64,000 nucleotides of DNA from Ruminococcus sp. (GCA_017475555.1 JAFVFL010000019.1:168105-232104); one strand, 5' to 3'; counted from the first letter of the stretch, positions 1 to 9,068 are shown. Numbers and translations are program-made. The notes: generated from the letters alone by a model not told the origin.

Positions 1-155
1 CTCACGGGAGAAACGATAGAGCCGTCCTTTTTCATCGCAGCCATTGCCTTGTCAACGACCTTGCGGTCAAGACCTGTCAGCTCTGCGATCTTCCCGGCGT
101 TCAGCGGCTCGCCCGCCTTTTTCATAGCTTTGAGTATCTGTTCCTTTTCAGCCAT
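1..155 (-). CDS. Small winged-helix DNA-binding protein, 3' end outside window
   Basis: The first 51 codons are visible. The ATG at 155 follows GGAGATTGTAAA. The peptide has the pattern of a small winged-helix domain: a first helix (EQILKAMKKAG), a turn (EPLNAGKIAELTGL) and a likely recognition helix (DRKVVDKAMAAMKKDG). Such one-domain proteins usually bind DNA, but the target cannot be told. It has its own promoter directly upstream. The C-terminus lies beyond base 1, so full length and any second domain are unknown. Confidence 0.7.
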   Translation of the reverse strand, partial: MAEKEQILKAMKKAGEPLNAGKIAELTGLDRKVVDKAMAAMKKDGSIVSPV

Positions 156-170
156 TTTACAATCTCCATA

Positions 171-199
171 ATAATATCACACGGCAGCGATTCCGTCAA
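171..199 (-). promoter_or_regulatory. Promoter of the winged-helix gene
   Basis: On the minus strand TTGACG (194-199) is followed after 17 nt by TATTAT (171-176). The predicted start lies about ten bases before the gene's ribosome-binding site. Confidence 0.6.
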
Positions 200-228
200 G
201 CAGCAGCTGAAGCTGATCCCGTAAATAT

Positions 229-272
229 AAAAAATCCGCTATATATCGTGTTTTCTGCGATATACAACGGAT
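229..272 (-). terminator. Rho-independent terminator of tRNA-Pro
   Basis: On the minus strand an ATCCG...CGGAT stem with an inner TATATCG/CGATATA stem is followed by six T, directly downstream of the tRNA. Confidence 0.7.
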
Positions 273-279
273 CATGTCA

Positions 280-356
280 TGGTCGAGGTGACAGGATTCG
301 AACCTGCGGCCCCTACGTCCCGAACGTAGTACTCTACCAAACTGAGCCACACCTCG
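280..356 (-). tRNA. tRNA-Pro (anticodon CGG)
   Basis: The minus strand folds as a cloverleaf. The acceptor stem is CGAGGTG/CACCTCG with discriminator A and an encoded CCA. The D arm is GCTC...GAGT. The anticodon stem CTACG/CGTAG encloses loop TTCGGGA, giving anticodon CGG. The T arm is GCAGG-TTCGAAT-CCTGT. It decodes CCG proline codons. It has its own promoter and terminator. Confidence 0.95.
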
Positions 357-367
357 ACAACAATATG

Positions 368-396
368 ATTATATCACAGGCACAGGCGTTTGTCAA
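368..396 (-). promoter_or_regulatory. Promoter of tRNA-Pro
   Basis: On the minus strand TTGACA (391-396), 17 nt, TATAAT (368-373). Both hexamers are consensus, as expected for a tRNA promoter. Confidence 0.8.
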
Positions 397-451
397 GTAT
401 TTTTTTAACACCGGGATATATTTTATTTATTTAACTTTAAGTGCAGTGCAG

Positions 452-790
452 TCAGCTATTCTTGTCTACCTCGTGAAATTTTTTCAGATTTCCGATCTTC
501 TCATTCCGCTCATCAAGCACCTTCTCGACCTCAGACCACTCAAGTCCCTGATTGGCACAGAGCACCATTACATGGTAGAGCAGATCGTTTATCTCGTTTT
601 TAAGCTCATCATTATCACCATTTTTTGCAGCGATGATAGTCTCAGAAGCCTCCTCGCCGACCTTTTTGCATATCTTGTCAACGCCCTTGCTGAAAAGATA
701 GCAGGTGTAGGAATTTTCAGCAGCAGTTCCGTCCTCGAACTGCTTCTTTCTTTCCTTTATTACTTCAAAAATCTCCTCATATACGGTCAT
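452..790 (-). CDS. hisE: Phosphoribosyl-ATP pyrophosphatase
   Basis: This enzyme removes pyrophosphate from phosphoribosyl-ATP, the second step of histidine synthesis in the cytosol. The 112-residue protein has the normal length of stand-alone HisE and the metal-binding all-alpha MazG-like pattern (KVGEEASETIIAAKN, then ELKNEINDLLYH). The start follows AAGGAGGACTTGAA. It is the last gene of the his operon, separated from hisI by a GNAT gene; in many clostridia HisI and HisE are fused or adjacent. Confidence 0.95.
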   Translation of the reverse strand: MTVYEEIFEVIKERKKQFEDGTAAENSYTCYLFSKGVDKICKKVGEEASETIIAAKNGDNDELKNEINDLLYHVMVLCANQGLEWSEVEKVLDERNEKIGNLKKFHEVDKNS

Positions 791-826
791 TTCAAGTCCT
801 CCTTATTATTCACGCATTGCAGTATT

Positions 827-1285
827 TCATGTATCAATTCGTATAAGTTCAGTCAGAGCCTTGTTTCTGTACGCAATATCCTCACGGAGCGTAAAGCCCT
901 GGCTCTCCCAGAAAGCATTTCCAGCCTCATTATACTTGAAGACGAGCAGAGCGGTCTTGGTTATGCCCTCTTTTTTCAGAGCACTGAGGCATCTATCCAC
1001 AAGCAGAGAGGCGATACCCTGTCTCCGGCAGCTTTCTGCAACAGCCATATGGTGTATAAAACCCCTGCGTCCGTCGTGACCGCCAAGTATCACACCTACG
1101 AGCTGCCCGTCCAGAAACGCAACGAATGATGTAGTTGGATTGCGTTTCAGATAACGTCCTATGCCCTCACGGGAATCATCAACGTTATTGAAGCCCATAT
1201 TTCTGCATGACATCCATAACGCATACACGCTGTCATAATCGGAAATGTCCATGCAGCGTATCTCGATATTATCAGCGTCCGGCAT
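827..1285 (-). CDS. GNAT-family N-acetyltransferase
   Basis: This 152-residue protein has a GNAT fold: a beta strand with LVGVILGGHDGRRGFIHHMAV, then the acetyl-CoA pyrophosphate loop CRRQGIASLLVDRCL (R/Q-x-x-G-x-G/A type), and a late strand GNAFWESQGF typical of the family. The start codon overlaps the hisI stop by one base and follows GGAGG, so it is translated with the his operon. The substrate is unknown. Its position between hisI and hisE is not standard, and a role in histidine metabolism is only possible. Confidence 0.85.
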   Translation of the reverse strand: MPDADNIEIRCMDISDYDSVYALWMSCRNMGFNNVDDSREGIGRYLKRNPTTSFVAFLDGQLVGVILGGHDGRRGFIHHMAVAESCRRQGIASLLVDRCLSALKKEGITKTALLVFKYNEAGNAFWESQGFTLREDIAYRNKALTELIRIDT

Positions 1286-1635
1286 TATTCGTCCTCCGCA
1301 GTATTGTATATCTCGTCGAAGAAGCAGCTATAGCTGCCTGTATGACACGCTGCACCGGTCTGCTCGACATTTACCAGAAGAGTATCGCTGTCGCAGTCGC
1401 CGTATATGGAAATTACCTTCTGTACGTGACCGGACGTTGCACCCTTGTTCCAGTATTCCTGTCTTGAACGGCTCCAGAACCACGTATACCCGGTTTCGAG
1501 AGTTTTTTTCAGGCTTTCCTTGTTCATGTATGCGAGCATAAGAACAGTTTTCGTGTTGACCTCGTAGCAGATCGCAGGGATAAGCTCACTCTTTACAAAG
1601 AACTTATCGAGGTCGTTCATATCAATTTTTATCAT
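1285..1635 (-). CDS. hisI: Phosphoribosyl-AMP cyclohydrolase
   Basis: HisI opens the adenine ring of phosphoribosyl-AMP, step three of histidine synthesis. The 116-residue protein carries the family's signature [17 protein letters not shown] and zinc/magnesium ligands in YGDCDSD and TGAACHTG. I start it at 1635 because GAGGAATGAT lies directly upstream and the preceding stop codon ends one base before; a longer reading from 1674 would run into the upstream gene. It is monofunctional, with HisE encoded separately. Confidence 0.95.
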   Translation of the reverse strand: MIKIDMNDLDKFFVKSELIPAICYEVNTKTVLMLAYMNKESLKKTLETGYTWFWSRSRQEYWNKGATSGHVQKVISIYGDCDSDTLLVNVEQTGAACHTGSYSCFFDEIYNTAEDE

Positions 1636-1636
1636 A

Positions 1637-2023
1637 TCATTCCTCTTTTGCTTTTGGTTTTCCGTTTTCGTCAAAGCCTTGCTTCAGCTTGCCTTCAACG
1701 ACCGCAATGCTCACCAATATCAGCATTACCTGTATGAGCTCGATGACAGTCGCTGCCCATATTCCGGCATTTCCGCTGACTGCAATACAGAATATCACGG
1801 CGATCGCAGCTGAGGGGATAATTGATATCAGGCTCCACCTTATCCACAGTCTGCCGCAGTAATCGTTGGCGAACTGCCAAGCCTCACGGCTTGCTCTGGA
1901 GCGTGATGAGCGATAGCCTGTCAAATCATTTATCTCTCTGCTGCTGCATTTTTTCAGGTATTGTCCGCAAAAAGCAACTATGACCGGCACACAGACAGAT
2001 ATAAGAATCGAAAGAAATATCAT
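1637..2023 (-). CDS. SdpI-family membrane protein
   Basis: The 128-residue protein has three hydrophobic segments (about residues 1-20, 65-85, 90-110) and the SdpI signature between the first two: [20 protein letters not shown]. SdpI of Bacillus is an immunity and signalling protein for a killing factor; most family members have no known role. The start has GGAGG seven bases upstream. It lies between hisF and hisI and is spaced for co-transcription, which is unusual for a his operon. The charged C-terminal tail is probably cytoplasmic. Confidence 0.8.
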   Translation of the reverse strand: MIFLSILISVCVPVIVAFCGQYLKKCSSREINDLTGYRSSRSRASREAWQFANDYCGRLWIRWSLISIIPSAAIAVIFCIAVSGNAGIWAATVIELIQVMLILVSIAVVEGKLKQGFDENGKPKAKEE

Positions 2024-2036
2024 GCTGCAGCCTCCA

Positions 2037-2792
2037 CTATCTCACTATAACGCCCTTTTCCCGGCAGTGCTCCTTGACCTGTCCGACAGTCAGCTCCCGG
2101 AAGTGGAAGAGGGAAGCCGCAAGAGCCGCAGTTGCACCTGTCTTTTCAAAAACCTCGGAAAAATCGCTGATCTTACCTGCACCGCCGCTTGCTATCACAG
2201 GAATGGAGCAGTTATCGCATACCGCTCTGAGCATGGGGATATCGAAGCCCTCCTTAGTGCCGTCAGCGTCGATCGAATTAAGACATATCTCGCCTGCACC
2301 GAGCTTCTCAATGGTGTGTACCCATTCGATGAGGTCAAGCTTCATATCGACCCTGCCGCCGTTTATGTACACGGTCCACTTGTTTTCCGCAATTTTCTTG
2401 GCGTCGATACCCACACAGATACACTGACTTCCGAAGATATCCGCACCCTCTCTGACGAGCTGAGGGTTCAGCACAGCCTGAGAGTTTACCGAGACCTTGT
2501 CAGCACCTGCACGCAGAGTTTCCCTTATATTGTCGATATTTTTTATCCCGCCGCCGACAGTCAGCGGAACGAATACCTTTTTTGCTGTTTCACGCACAAC
2601 ATCGAGGAACACGCCTCTGCCCTCATACGAAGCTGTTATATCGTAGAAGACTATTTCATCAGCACCCTGACGATTGTACTCCTCCGCACACTCCACAGGG
2701 TCACCGACATCACGTATCCCCTCAAAATTTACTCCCTTGACTACCTTTCCGTCACGAACGTCCAGGCATGGGATTATTCTTTTCGCAAGCAT
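2037..2792 (-). CDS. hisF: Imidazole glycerol phosphate synthase, cyclase subunit
   Basis: HisF joins PRFAR and ammonia delivered by HisH, making imidazole glycerol phosphate and AICAR. The 251-residue beta/alpha barrel has the expected active-site stretches: [14 protein letters not shown] at the N-terminus (catalytic Asp), TVGGGI, and [14 protein letters not shown] (second Asp). It follows hisA by three bases and partners with hisH two genes upstream. Confidence 0.97.
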   Translation of the reverse strand: MLAKRIIPCLDVRDGKVVKGVNFEGIRDVGDPVECAEEYNRQGADEIVFYDITASYEGRGVFLDVVRETAKKVFVPLTVGGGIKNIDNIRETLRAGADKVSVNSQAVLNPQLVREGADIFGSQCICVGIDAKKIAENKWTVYINGGRVDMKLDLIEWVHTIEKLGAGEICLNSIDADGTKEGFDIPMLRAVCDNCSIPVIASGGAGKISDFSEVFEKTGATAALAASLFHFRELTVGQVKEHCREKGVIVR

Positions 2793-2795
2793 ATT

Positions 2796-3527
2796 TTACA
2801 CCTCCTCACCGGCAAGCTCTATCGCCGCCCTCAGATCAAGAGTGCCCTTGTAAATGGATTTACCGCAGATAGTGCCGTAAAGCCCCATATCCCGGCATAT
2901 ACGGATATCGTCAAGGGTGTGTACGCCGCCGCTTGCAACGATGTCCGCACGCCCCTTCGTATGCTCAGAAAGCGTCCTGAGCTGCTCCGCATTAACGCCG
3001 GAGAGGGTACCGTCCTTTGAAATATCGGTAAAAATGAACGTTTTTACCCCGGCATCTATCATTCTGTCAGCAAGCTCGGTGTATGAAACATTGCTGCTTT
3101 CGAGCCAGCCCTCAGTTGCCACCATGCCGTTAATGGCATCTATCCCTACGACGATTTTCTCACTGCCGAATTTCTCCACAGCATCATATACAAGCTTTGG
3201 GTCTTTAAGTGCCGCAGAGCCGAGGATCACCCTCTCTATGCCCATTTCAAGGTATTCCCGAATAGTCTCTATACTGCGTATACCTCCGCCAAGCTCGACC
3301 TTCAGGCTTGTCTTTTCTGCAACGTCGGTATATATTTTAGTGTTTACCGGTCTGCCCTCCTTAGCTCCGTCAAGATCGACCATATGTATCCACTCAGCCC
3401 CGGCATTCTCAAAGCTCCTTGCGGTTTCAAGATAGTCCGAAGCGACCTTTTCAACAGTGGAAAAATCGCCCTTATACAGCCGGACGCAGTTTCCGTCCTT
3501 AATATCAATTGCAGGAAAAATTATCAT
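2796..3527 (-). CDS. hisA: ProFAR isomerase
   Basis: HisA catalyses the Amadori rearrangement of ProFAR to PRFAR. The 243-residue (beta/alpha)8 barrel is homologous to HisF, with IFPAIDIKDGNCVRL at the start, ELGGGIRS, and TDISKDGTLSGVN carrying the second catalytic Asp. Length and order (hisH-A-F) are standard. Confidence 0.97.
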   Translation of the reverse strand: MIIFPAIDIKDGNCVRLYKGDFSTVEKVASDYLETARSFENAGAEWIHMVDLDGAKEGRPVNTKIYTDVAEKTSLKVELGGGIRSIETIREYLEMGIERVILGSAALKDPKLVYDAVEKFGSEKIVVGIDAINGMVATEGWLESSNVSYTELADRMIDAGVKTFIFTDISKDGTLSGVNAEQLRTLSEHTKGRADIVASGGVHTLDDIRICRDMGLYGTICGKSIYKGTLDLRAAIELAGEEV

Positions 3528-3571
3528 ATCAGCCCTCCTGTTCAGCGTCAGTTATCGCTATCTGTATCTCA

Positions 3572-4177
3572 TCATTTTATCAGTGCTGCAAAGCTTTTGA
3601 GTATTTTCAGTCCCGTATCACCGCTTTTTTCCGGGTGGAACTGTGCTCCGTAGACGTATCCGCCGTCGTAGACAAGTGCCGGTACTCTGCCGCCGTATTC
3701 GCAGTATGCCGCAATATTGTCATCACTGCACTCCGCCCTGTAGGAATGCACGAAGTACACATATTCATTGTCCCCGATATCATGCAGCAGGGGGCAGTCA
3801 TTGAGCTTTTCGAGCCTGTTCCAGCCCATGTGGGGGATTATAAGTCCCGGAGCTTCAATTTTTCGTACAGCTCCCTCAATAAGACCGAGCCCGTCACATT
3901 CCTCAAATTCATATCCCTTGCTGAAAATTAGCTGCATACCCAGACAAATTCCGAGGAACGGCTTTTTCCTTGCCTCGTCACAGATGACCCCGACAAGTCC
4001 GGAGCTGTTCAGCTTGTTCATAGCCCATGGGAACGCACCTACTCCCGGAAGAATAACAGCGTCAGCATTTCTGACCGACTTCTCATCTGAAACAAGTCTG
4101 CTTTCAAGTCCGAGGTGGTCAAGGGCATTCTTCACACTGAAAATATTCCCCGCACCGTAATCAATGATCGCTATCAT
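3572..4177 (-). CDS. hisH: Imidazole glycerol phosphate synthase, glutaminase subunit
   Basis: HisH releases ammonia from glutamine for HisF. This class I glutamine amidotransferase of 201 residues has the nucleophile Cys in FLGICLGMQLIF and the His-Glu pair in YGAQFHPEKSGD. The start overlaps the hisB stop by one base, indicating translational coupling. Confidence 0.97.
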   Translation of the reverse strand: MIAIIDYGAGNIFSVKNALDHLGLESRLVSDEKSVRNADAVILPGVGAFPWAMNKLNSSGLVGVICDEARKKPFLGICLGMQLIFSKGYEFEECDGLGLIEGAVRKIEAPGLIIPHMGWNRLEKLNDCPLLHDIGDNEYVYFVHSYRAECSDDNIAAYCEYGGRVPALVYDGGYVYGAQFHPEKSGDTGLKILKSFAALIK

Positions 4178-4770
4178 TACAGAACTCCTTTCGTTGAGAG
4201 AGACGAGCCGTCAGAGTTGCAGGTGACAGCTGTTTTCAGGGCATGAGCCACAGCCTTGTATATCGCCTCTGCCTTGTGGTGGTCGTTGGTGCCGTAGAGC
4301 ACCTCGATGTGGAGCGTTATCCCGGCATTGAATGCAAAGGCACGGAAAAATTCCTCGGTCATGCACAGGTCGTACTGACCGCAGCTCTGGTTTGTAAATT
4401 CGCACAGGAACACAAGGAACGGACGATTTGACAGATCAAGGCTGCACCTTGCAAGTGCCTCGTCCATAGGGATATAGAACGTCCCATAACGCTGAATGCC
4501 CGATTTATCGCCGAGAGCCTTACCCAGAGCCTGACCGAGGGCAATACCTGTGTCCTCGATCGAGTGGTGGCAGTCAACGTACAGATCGCCCTTGCAGCGG
4601 ATAGTCATGCTTATTCCGCTGTGTACTGAGAGTGCTGTGAGCATATGGTCGAAGAAGCCTATCCCGGTGTCGATATCCGCCCTTCCGCAGCCGTCAAGCT
4701 CCACGCAGACATAGATATCTGTCTCCTTGGTTTTTCTTGCTATCTCAGCTTTTCTTATTGGTCTATCCAT
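4177..4770 (-). CDS. hisB: Imidazoleglycerol-phosphate dehydratase
   Basis: HisB dehydrates imidazole glycerol phosphate to imidazole acetol phosphate. The 197-residue protein is the dehydratase domain alone, as usual in Firmicutes, with the manganese-binding repeats FFDHMLT, DCHHSIEDTG and NDHHKAEAIYKA. It overlaps the end of hisC by eight bases. Confidence 0.97.
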   Translation of the reverse strand: MDRPIRKAEIARKTKETDIYVCVELDGCGRADIDTGIGFFDHMLTALSVHSGISMTIRCKGDLYVDCHHSIEDTGIALGQALGKALGDKSGIQRYGTFYIPMDEALARCSLDLSNRPFLVFLCEFTNQSCGQYDLCMTEEFFRAFAFNAGITLHIEVLYGTNDHHKAEAIYKAVAHALKTAVTCNSDGSSLSTKGVL

Positions 4771-5851
4771 TGACTATCTCCTCCAGTGCAGCAAAGAACC
4801 TGTCCATTTCCTCCGGAGTACCGACAGTTATCCGCAGTCTGCTGCTTATCTTCGGGTCACTCCACCAGCGGACGAATATGCTCTTTTCTTTGAGTGCCTT
4901 GAATATATTCTCCGCAGGAACAGACCTGTGTTCGGCAAAAATGAAGTTGCTGCGTGAATCTGTGAACGTGAATCCCAGCTCTGCGAGCCGCTTTTTTGCA
5001 AGCTCCCGTGTGACGATTATTTTGTCAACAGTCTCCGTAAAATACTCCCTGTCGCTGAGTGCAGCCGCACCGCACAGCTGAGTTATCCGGTTCATGGTAT
5101 AGGAATTGACGGAGAACTTCACATCGTTCATGTATTTTATCAGCTTCTCGCTGCCGATCGCATAGCCTATGCGAATGCCAGCCATTGACCGGGATTTGGA
5201 GAACGTCTGTACAACGAGCAGGTTGTCATATTTCTCAATGAGCGGCAGACAGCTTGCTTTTCCCGAATCTCCGGCGAAGTCGATATATGCCTCGTCAACG
5301 ATGACCACGCTGTCAGGATTGCTGCTGACTATCTGCTCTACCGTATCGGTCGATTCAAGTATCCCGGTCGGTGCATTTGGATTAGGGAAGATTATCCCGC
5401 CGTTTTCGATGAGATAATCCTCCGGGTCGATCGTGTAGTCCGAGCGGAGTGGTATACGCTGGTACGGTATCCTGTAGACCTCAGCCCATACATCATAGAA
5501 TGAGTAGGTAATATCCGGAAAGAGCAGGGGAGAGCCGGAATTGAAGAAGGTCATGAATGCCATAGAAAGCACATCATCAGAGCCTACGCCGACAAATACC
5601 TGTGAGGGCTTTACACCGTAGAACTCAGCTATCGCATTCACAAGCACAGCAGAATCCGGGTCAGGATACAGCCGCAGCTCATCACAGTCAAAGCCGCTGA
5701 GTATTTCCTGTACTGCCGGAGCAGGCGGGTAGGGGTTCTCATTGGTGTTGAGCTTGACGACATTCCTCTCCTTTGGCTGCTCACCGGGGATATATGGCTC
5801 AACACGGCGGACGTTCCGCTCCCAGTCTGGTTTAAGCATCATCTGTTTCAC
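4763..5851 (-). CDS. hisC: Histidinol-phosphate aminotransferase
   Basis: HisC moves an amino group from glutamate to imidazole acetol phosphate. It is a class I/II PLP enzyme of 362 residues with NTNENPYPPAP near the N-terminus, the aspartate that holds the pyridine ring in VIVDEAYIDF, the PLP lysine in QTFSKSRSMAGIRIGYA (about residue 220) and an arginine for the carboxylate in SRLRITVGT. It overlaps hisD by four bases (ATGA). Confidence 0.96.
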   Translation of the reverse strand: MKQMMLKPDWERNVRRVEPYIPGEQPKERNVVKLNTNENPYPPAPAVQEILSGFDCDELRLYPDPDSAVLVNAIAEFYGVKPSQVFVGVGSDDVLSMAFMTFFNSGSPLLFPDITYSFYDVWAEVYRIPYQRIPLRSDYTIDPEDYLIENGGIIFPNPNAPTGILESTDTVEQIVSSNPDSVVIVDEAYIDFAGDSGKASCLPLIEKYDNLLVVQTFSKSRSMAGIRIGYAIGSEKLIKYMNDVKFSVNSYTMNRITQLCGAAALSDREYFTETVDKIIVTRELAKKRLAELGFTFTDSRSNFIFAEHRSVPAENIFKALKEKSIFVRWWSDPKISSRLRITVGTPEEMDRFFAALEEIVNG

Positions 5852-7140
5852 TCCTCATCCTCGAAGCGTACCTTTATCGCATTTGCGTGAGCTGTCAGAC
5901 CCTCACGCTCCGCAATGAGAACGATATCGTTCTTAGCCTCACGGAGAGCGTCCTTTGTGTAGTATGTATAGCTTGTACGCTTGGTAAAGCTTGCAACTCC
6001 GAGCGGCGAGAAGAAGCGTGCCGTGCCGCTTGTCGGAAGAACGTGATTAGGGCCGGCGTAGTAGTCGCCGAGCGGCTCAGAAGCATAGTGACCGAGGAAT
6101 ATCGAGCCGGCATTGTCAAGGCTTCCGAGCAGCTCGAACGGATCCTTCATCAGGACTTCAAGGTGCTCCGGAGCTATCTCGTTTGCAAGCTCAACGCACT
6201 TTTCACGGCTGTCAGCAACTATTATGACGCCGTAGTCATTCAGCGACTTTTCGATTATCTCACGCCTTTCAAGGTACTGCTTCTGCCGGTCTATCTCCTT
6301 AATTGTTTCGTCAGCAAGCTCCTCGCTCGTAGTCACCATTATCGCCGAGGCGAGAACGTCGTGCTCAGCCTGTGACATGAGGTCAGCCGCAGCGAATTTC
6401 GGGTCAGCCGTCTCGTCAGCGATGACAAGTATCTCACTCGGCCCCGCTATCATGTCTATATCAACAACGCCGTACAGCAGCTTTTTTGCGGTAGCGACGT
6501 AGATATTTCCGGGGCCGACTATCTTGTCGCACTTCGGTATCTCCTCAGTGCCGTAAGCAAGTGCCGCAATTGCCTGAGCACCGCCTGACATGAATACTCT
6601 GTCAACTCCGCATACCGCCGCAGCAACGAGGATATCCTTGTTCGGAGTGCCGTCCTTCAGCGGAGGGGTGACCATGATTATCTCCTTGACACCGGCAATT
6701 TTCGCAGGAATGGCATTCATCAGAACGCTTGACGGATATGCCGCAGTACCGCCGGGAACGTAAAGTCCGACACGGGAAAGCCCACGGACTCTCTGACCCA
6801 TAACAACACCGTTGTCCTTTGCGGAAATGAAGCCCTGCTCGACCTGTCTCCTGTGGAAATCAGCAATATTCTCCTGAGCATTCAGAAGTGCATCAACGAA
6901 CTCCTGGTCAGCCTCAGTCAGAGCATCATTTATGACATCTCTCGGCACCTCATAGTATTTCGGGAGATTTCCGTCGAATTTCAGCGTATAATTCTTCACA
7001 GCCGTATCGCCGTTTTCTCTTACGTCCTCAATGATCGCCGAAACAGTCTCAGTTACCTTTTTGTTAGTTTCTCCGGCTCTTTTTCCAAGCTCAGAAAGGA
7101 AAGCGTATTCGTCCTTTCCGTTTGCATATATCTTCTTCAT
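5848..7140 (-). CDS. hisD: Histidinol dehydrogenase
   Basis: HisD performs the last two steps, oxidising histidinol to histidine with NAD+. The 430-residue protein has the zinc-ligand segment MSQAEHDVLASA (about residue 255), the catalytic His in NEIAPEHLEVL and the C-terminal metal region GPNHVLPTSGTAR. It overlaps hisG by one base and is followed by hisC, as in most his operons. Confidence 0.97.
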   Translation of the reverse strand: MKKIYANGKDEYAFLSELGKRAGETNKKVTETVSAIIEDVRENGDTAVKNYTLKFDGNLPKYYEVPRDVINDALTEADQEFVDALLNAQENIADFHRRQVEQGFISAKDNGVVMGQRVRGLSRVGLYVPGGTAAYPSSVLMNAIPAKIAGVKEIIMVTPPLKDGTPNKDILVAAAVCGVDRVFMSGGAQAIAALAYGTEEIPKCDKIVGPGNIYVATAKKLLYGVVDIDMIAGPSEILVIADETADPKFAAADLMSQAEHDVLASAIMVTTSEELADETIKEIDRQKQYLERREIIEKSLNDYGVIIVADSREKCVELANEIAPEHLEVLMKDPFELLGSLDNAGSIFLGHYASEPLGDYYAGPNHVLPTSGTARFFSPLGVASFTKRTSYTYYTKDALREAKNDIVLIAEREGLTAHANAIKVRFEDEE

Positions 7141-7769
7141 TACAGATTCTCCTCTATCTTTCTTATAAGTCCCTCTATTTCAGCCTGTCTCAGCTTTAAG
7201 CTTACTGTGTTTGCGATAAGTCTTGCAGAGATCGGTGCAACGTCCTCAATGACCTCAAGTCCGTTCTCTCTGAGGGTAGTGCCGGTCTCGACTATATCCA
7301 CTATCCCGTCAGCAAGCTCCAGCAGAGGAGCAAGCTCCACACTGCCCTCGATCTTGATTATCTCAGTATCCATGCCCTTTTTCTCAAAGAATGTCCTTGC
7401 GACGTTGGGGTACTTCGTGGCGATAGTCTTTATCCCGTAGCCGCTGTAGAAATCGCAGCCTTTTTTTGCGGCGAGGGCGAATTTACATCTTCCGAAGCCG
7501 AGGTCTACCATTTCAAAGAACTTGCCTCTCATCTCCATTATCGTGTCCTTGCCGACAACTCCGAGGTCACACGCACCATGCTCAACGTAGGTGATAACAT
7601 CATTTGCCTTAGCCAGCACTACCTCAAGATTTCCGTCCGGCACCGGGAGTATGAGCTTCCGTCCCTTTTCACGCACAGCAGTGCAGTCGAAGCCGAGCTT
7701 TTCAAGAAGTCCCACAGTGTCCTTTTCAAGCCTGCCCTTTGTCAGAGCCATTCTTATCGGTCTGTTCAT
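7140..7769 (-). CDS. hisG: ATP phosphoribosyltransferase, short form
   Basis: HisG condenses ATP with PRPP, the committed and feedback-controlled step. At 209 residues it lacks the C-terminal regulatory domain, so it is the short form that needs HisZ, which is encoded directly upstream. The PRPP-binding stretch IVDIVETGTTLRENGLEV is present. The start overlaps the hisZ end by four bases. Confidence 0.97.
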   Translation of the reverse strand: MNRPIRMALTKGRLEKDTVGLLEKLGFDCTAVREKGRKLILPVPDGNLEVVLAKANDVITYVEHGACDLGVVGKDTIMEMRGKFFEMVDLGFGRCKFALAAKKGCDFYSGYGIKTIATKYPNVARTFFEKKGMDTEIIKIEGSVELAPLLELADGIVDIVETGTTLRENGLEVIEDVAPISARLIANTVSLKLRQAEIEGLIRKIEENL

Positions 7770-8962
7770 TCCTCTGTACCTCCCTCACTGCCGTCGATCA
7801 CAGCGACCTTCGGTATTTTCTTTTCTATCGCATATCCTCTTGCAGATTCAAGGTCATCAAACAGAGCGATCTCAGCACGCAGCCCCTGCTCACGCAGCTC
7901 CTGAGCCTTACGCAGAGCTTCTACCTCGCAGCCGTCCTCTGCATATACGAGCACATCAACTGACGGCATTGCCGGGAGGATACCATTTCTCTCGATGACC
8001 TTCTGTATAGCATTTATGGACACCGCAAAACCTACAGCCGGAACGTCATATCCGAATTCTGATATCAGCTTGTCATATCTTCCGCCGGAGATGACCTCAT
8101 CGCCGTGACCTTTGAGATACCCCTTGATTATCAGACCGGTGTAGTAGTCAGTTTTGTTGACGAGTCCAAGATCGACAGTGATATTGCCGTCGCCTCCGCA
8201 TAAAGCACAGGCGTCAGAGTATATCTCATGCAGCTCATCGAGGAGCAGGCGTACATTTTCATCAGGGATAAGAGCCTCCGCCTTTTCAAATACCTCCTCA
8301 CCGCCGAACAGTGCCGGGAGCTTTTTGAGTGCGTCAGTTACCGTACTGCTGCCGAAGGTATCGAGCAGGTCATTCAGTGCCGGGAAGTTTTTGCTTTCGA
8401 TAAGTCTGCGTATACGCTCCTTTTCCTTATCCGAGGCATCAAGACGGCTAACAAGCTCCTTGAATACACCGATATGCCCCAGTTCAACAGAGAACTCCAT
8501 ACCGAAAGCCCTGAGAGAGTCGATAGCCGTTGAGATCACCTCAAGATCAGCCATTTTCAGCTGTGAGCCGATAAGCTCTATACCAGCCTGAGCAGTCTCA
8601 TCGCTCCTGCCCTTCAGTGCGGGCTCAGTGGAGTATATAGCCTGTGAATAGCACAGCTTCAGGGGAAGGACAGCATCACGCAGTCTTGTTGCGACAACTC
8701 TTGCGATAGGCATTGTTGAATCCGGACGCATTACGAGGAGCCTGCCCTTTGCGTCTGTCAGTTTATACAGATTCTCCTGCGGAAAATATCTTGAATTAAG
8801 ATTGAAAACGTCATAGAATTCAAGTCCGGGGGTTATCATTTCGTTATAGCCTCGGCTGCGGAATATCTCCAGCAGCGTGCTCTCGATATCCCGTCTGAGC
8901 ACACATTCGCCGAACAGCAGGTCTTTGGTGCCCTCCGGGGTAATAAGGTCATAATATTTCAT
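7766..8962 (-). CDS. hisZ: ATP phosphoribosyltransferase regulatory subunit
   Basis: HisZ is a catalytically inactive histidyl-tRNA-synthetase paralogue that binds short HisG and confers histidine feedback. The 398-residue protein keeps class II synthetase motifs (MRPDSTMPIARVVATRL and VISGGRYDKLISEFG) and ends in a small alpha/beta domain resembling the synthetase anticodon-binding domain. As first gene of the operon it sits about 80 bases downstream of the predicted start site. A true HisRS is unlikely because it is linked to hisG. Confidence 0.95.
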   Translation of the reverse strand: MKYYDLITPEGTKDLLFGECVLRRDIESTLLEIFRSRGYNEMITPGLEFYDVFNLNSRYFPQENLYKLTDAKGRLLVMRPDSTMPIARVVATRLRDAVLPLKLCYSQAIYSTEPALKGRSDETAQAGIELIGSQLKMADLEVISTAIDSLRAFGMEFSVELGHIGVFKELVSRLDASDKEKERIRRLIESKNFPALNDLLDTFGSSTVTDALKKLPALFGGEEVFEKAEALIPDENVRLLLDELHEIYSDACALCGGDGNITVDLGLVNKTDYYTGLIIKGYLKGHGDEVISGGRYDKLISEFGYDVPAVGFAVSINAIQKVIERNGILPAMPSVDVLVYAEDGCEVEALRKAQELREQGLRAEIALFDDLESARGYAIEKKIPKVAVIDGSEGGTEE

Positions 8963-9000
8963 AGCATACCTCTTTTAATAAAATATATCAGGAATACAGC

Positions 9001-9032
9001 AAAGTGCTGACGGCTGGGGCTGTCAGCACTTT
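9001..9032 (-). other. Leader hairpin before hisZ
   Basis: An 11-bp perfect stem (AAAGTGCTGAC/GTCAGCACTTT) encloses a ten-base loop in the predicted hisZ leader. It is not followed by a clear T-run, so it may be a weak polC terminator or an mRNA-stability/attenuation element. Confidence 0.5.
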
Positions 9033-9044
9033 AGTCTGCTAACA

Positions 9045-9068
9045 TGATAATATGATAACATATTATCA
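9045..9068. promoter_or_regulatory. Palindromic operator over the his promoter
   Basis: Perfect 10-base arms TGATAATATG and CATATTATCA are separated by ATAA. The palindrome covers the -10 hexamer of the his promoter, as a repressor site would. Confidence 0.6.

Noticed and set aside
248..1129. Long plus-strand frame over tRNA-Pro, hisE and the GNAT gene
   Set aside because: It is antisense to a clear tRNA and two conserved genes and has no ribosome-binding site.
8963..9051. Histidine T-box riboswitch before hisZ
   Set aside because: The leader is only about 80 bases and has no T-box sequence or terminator/antiterminator pair.
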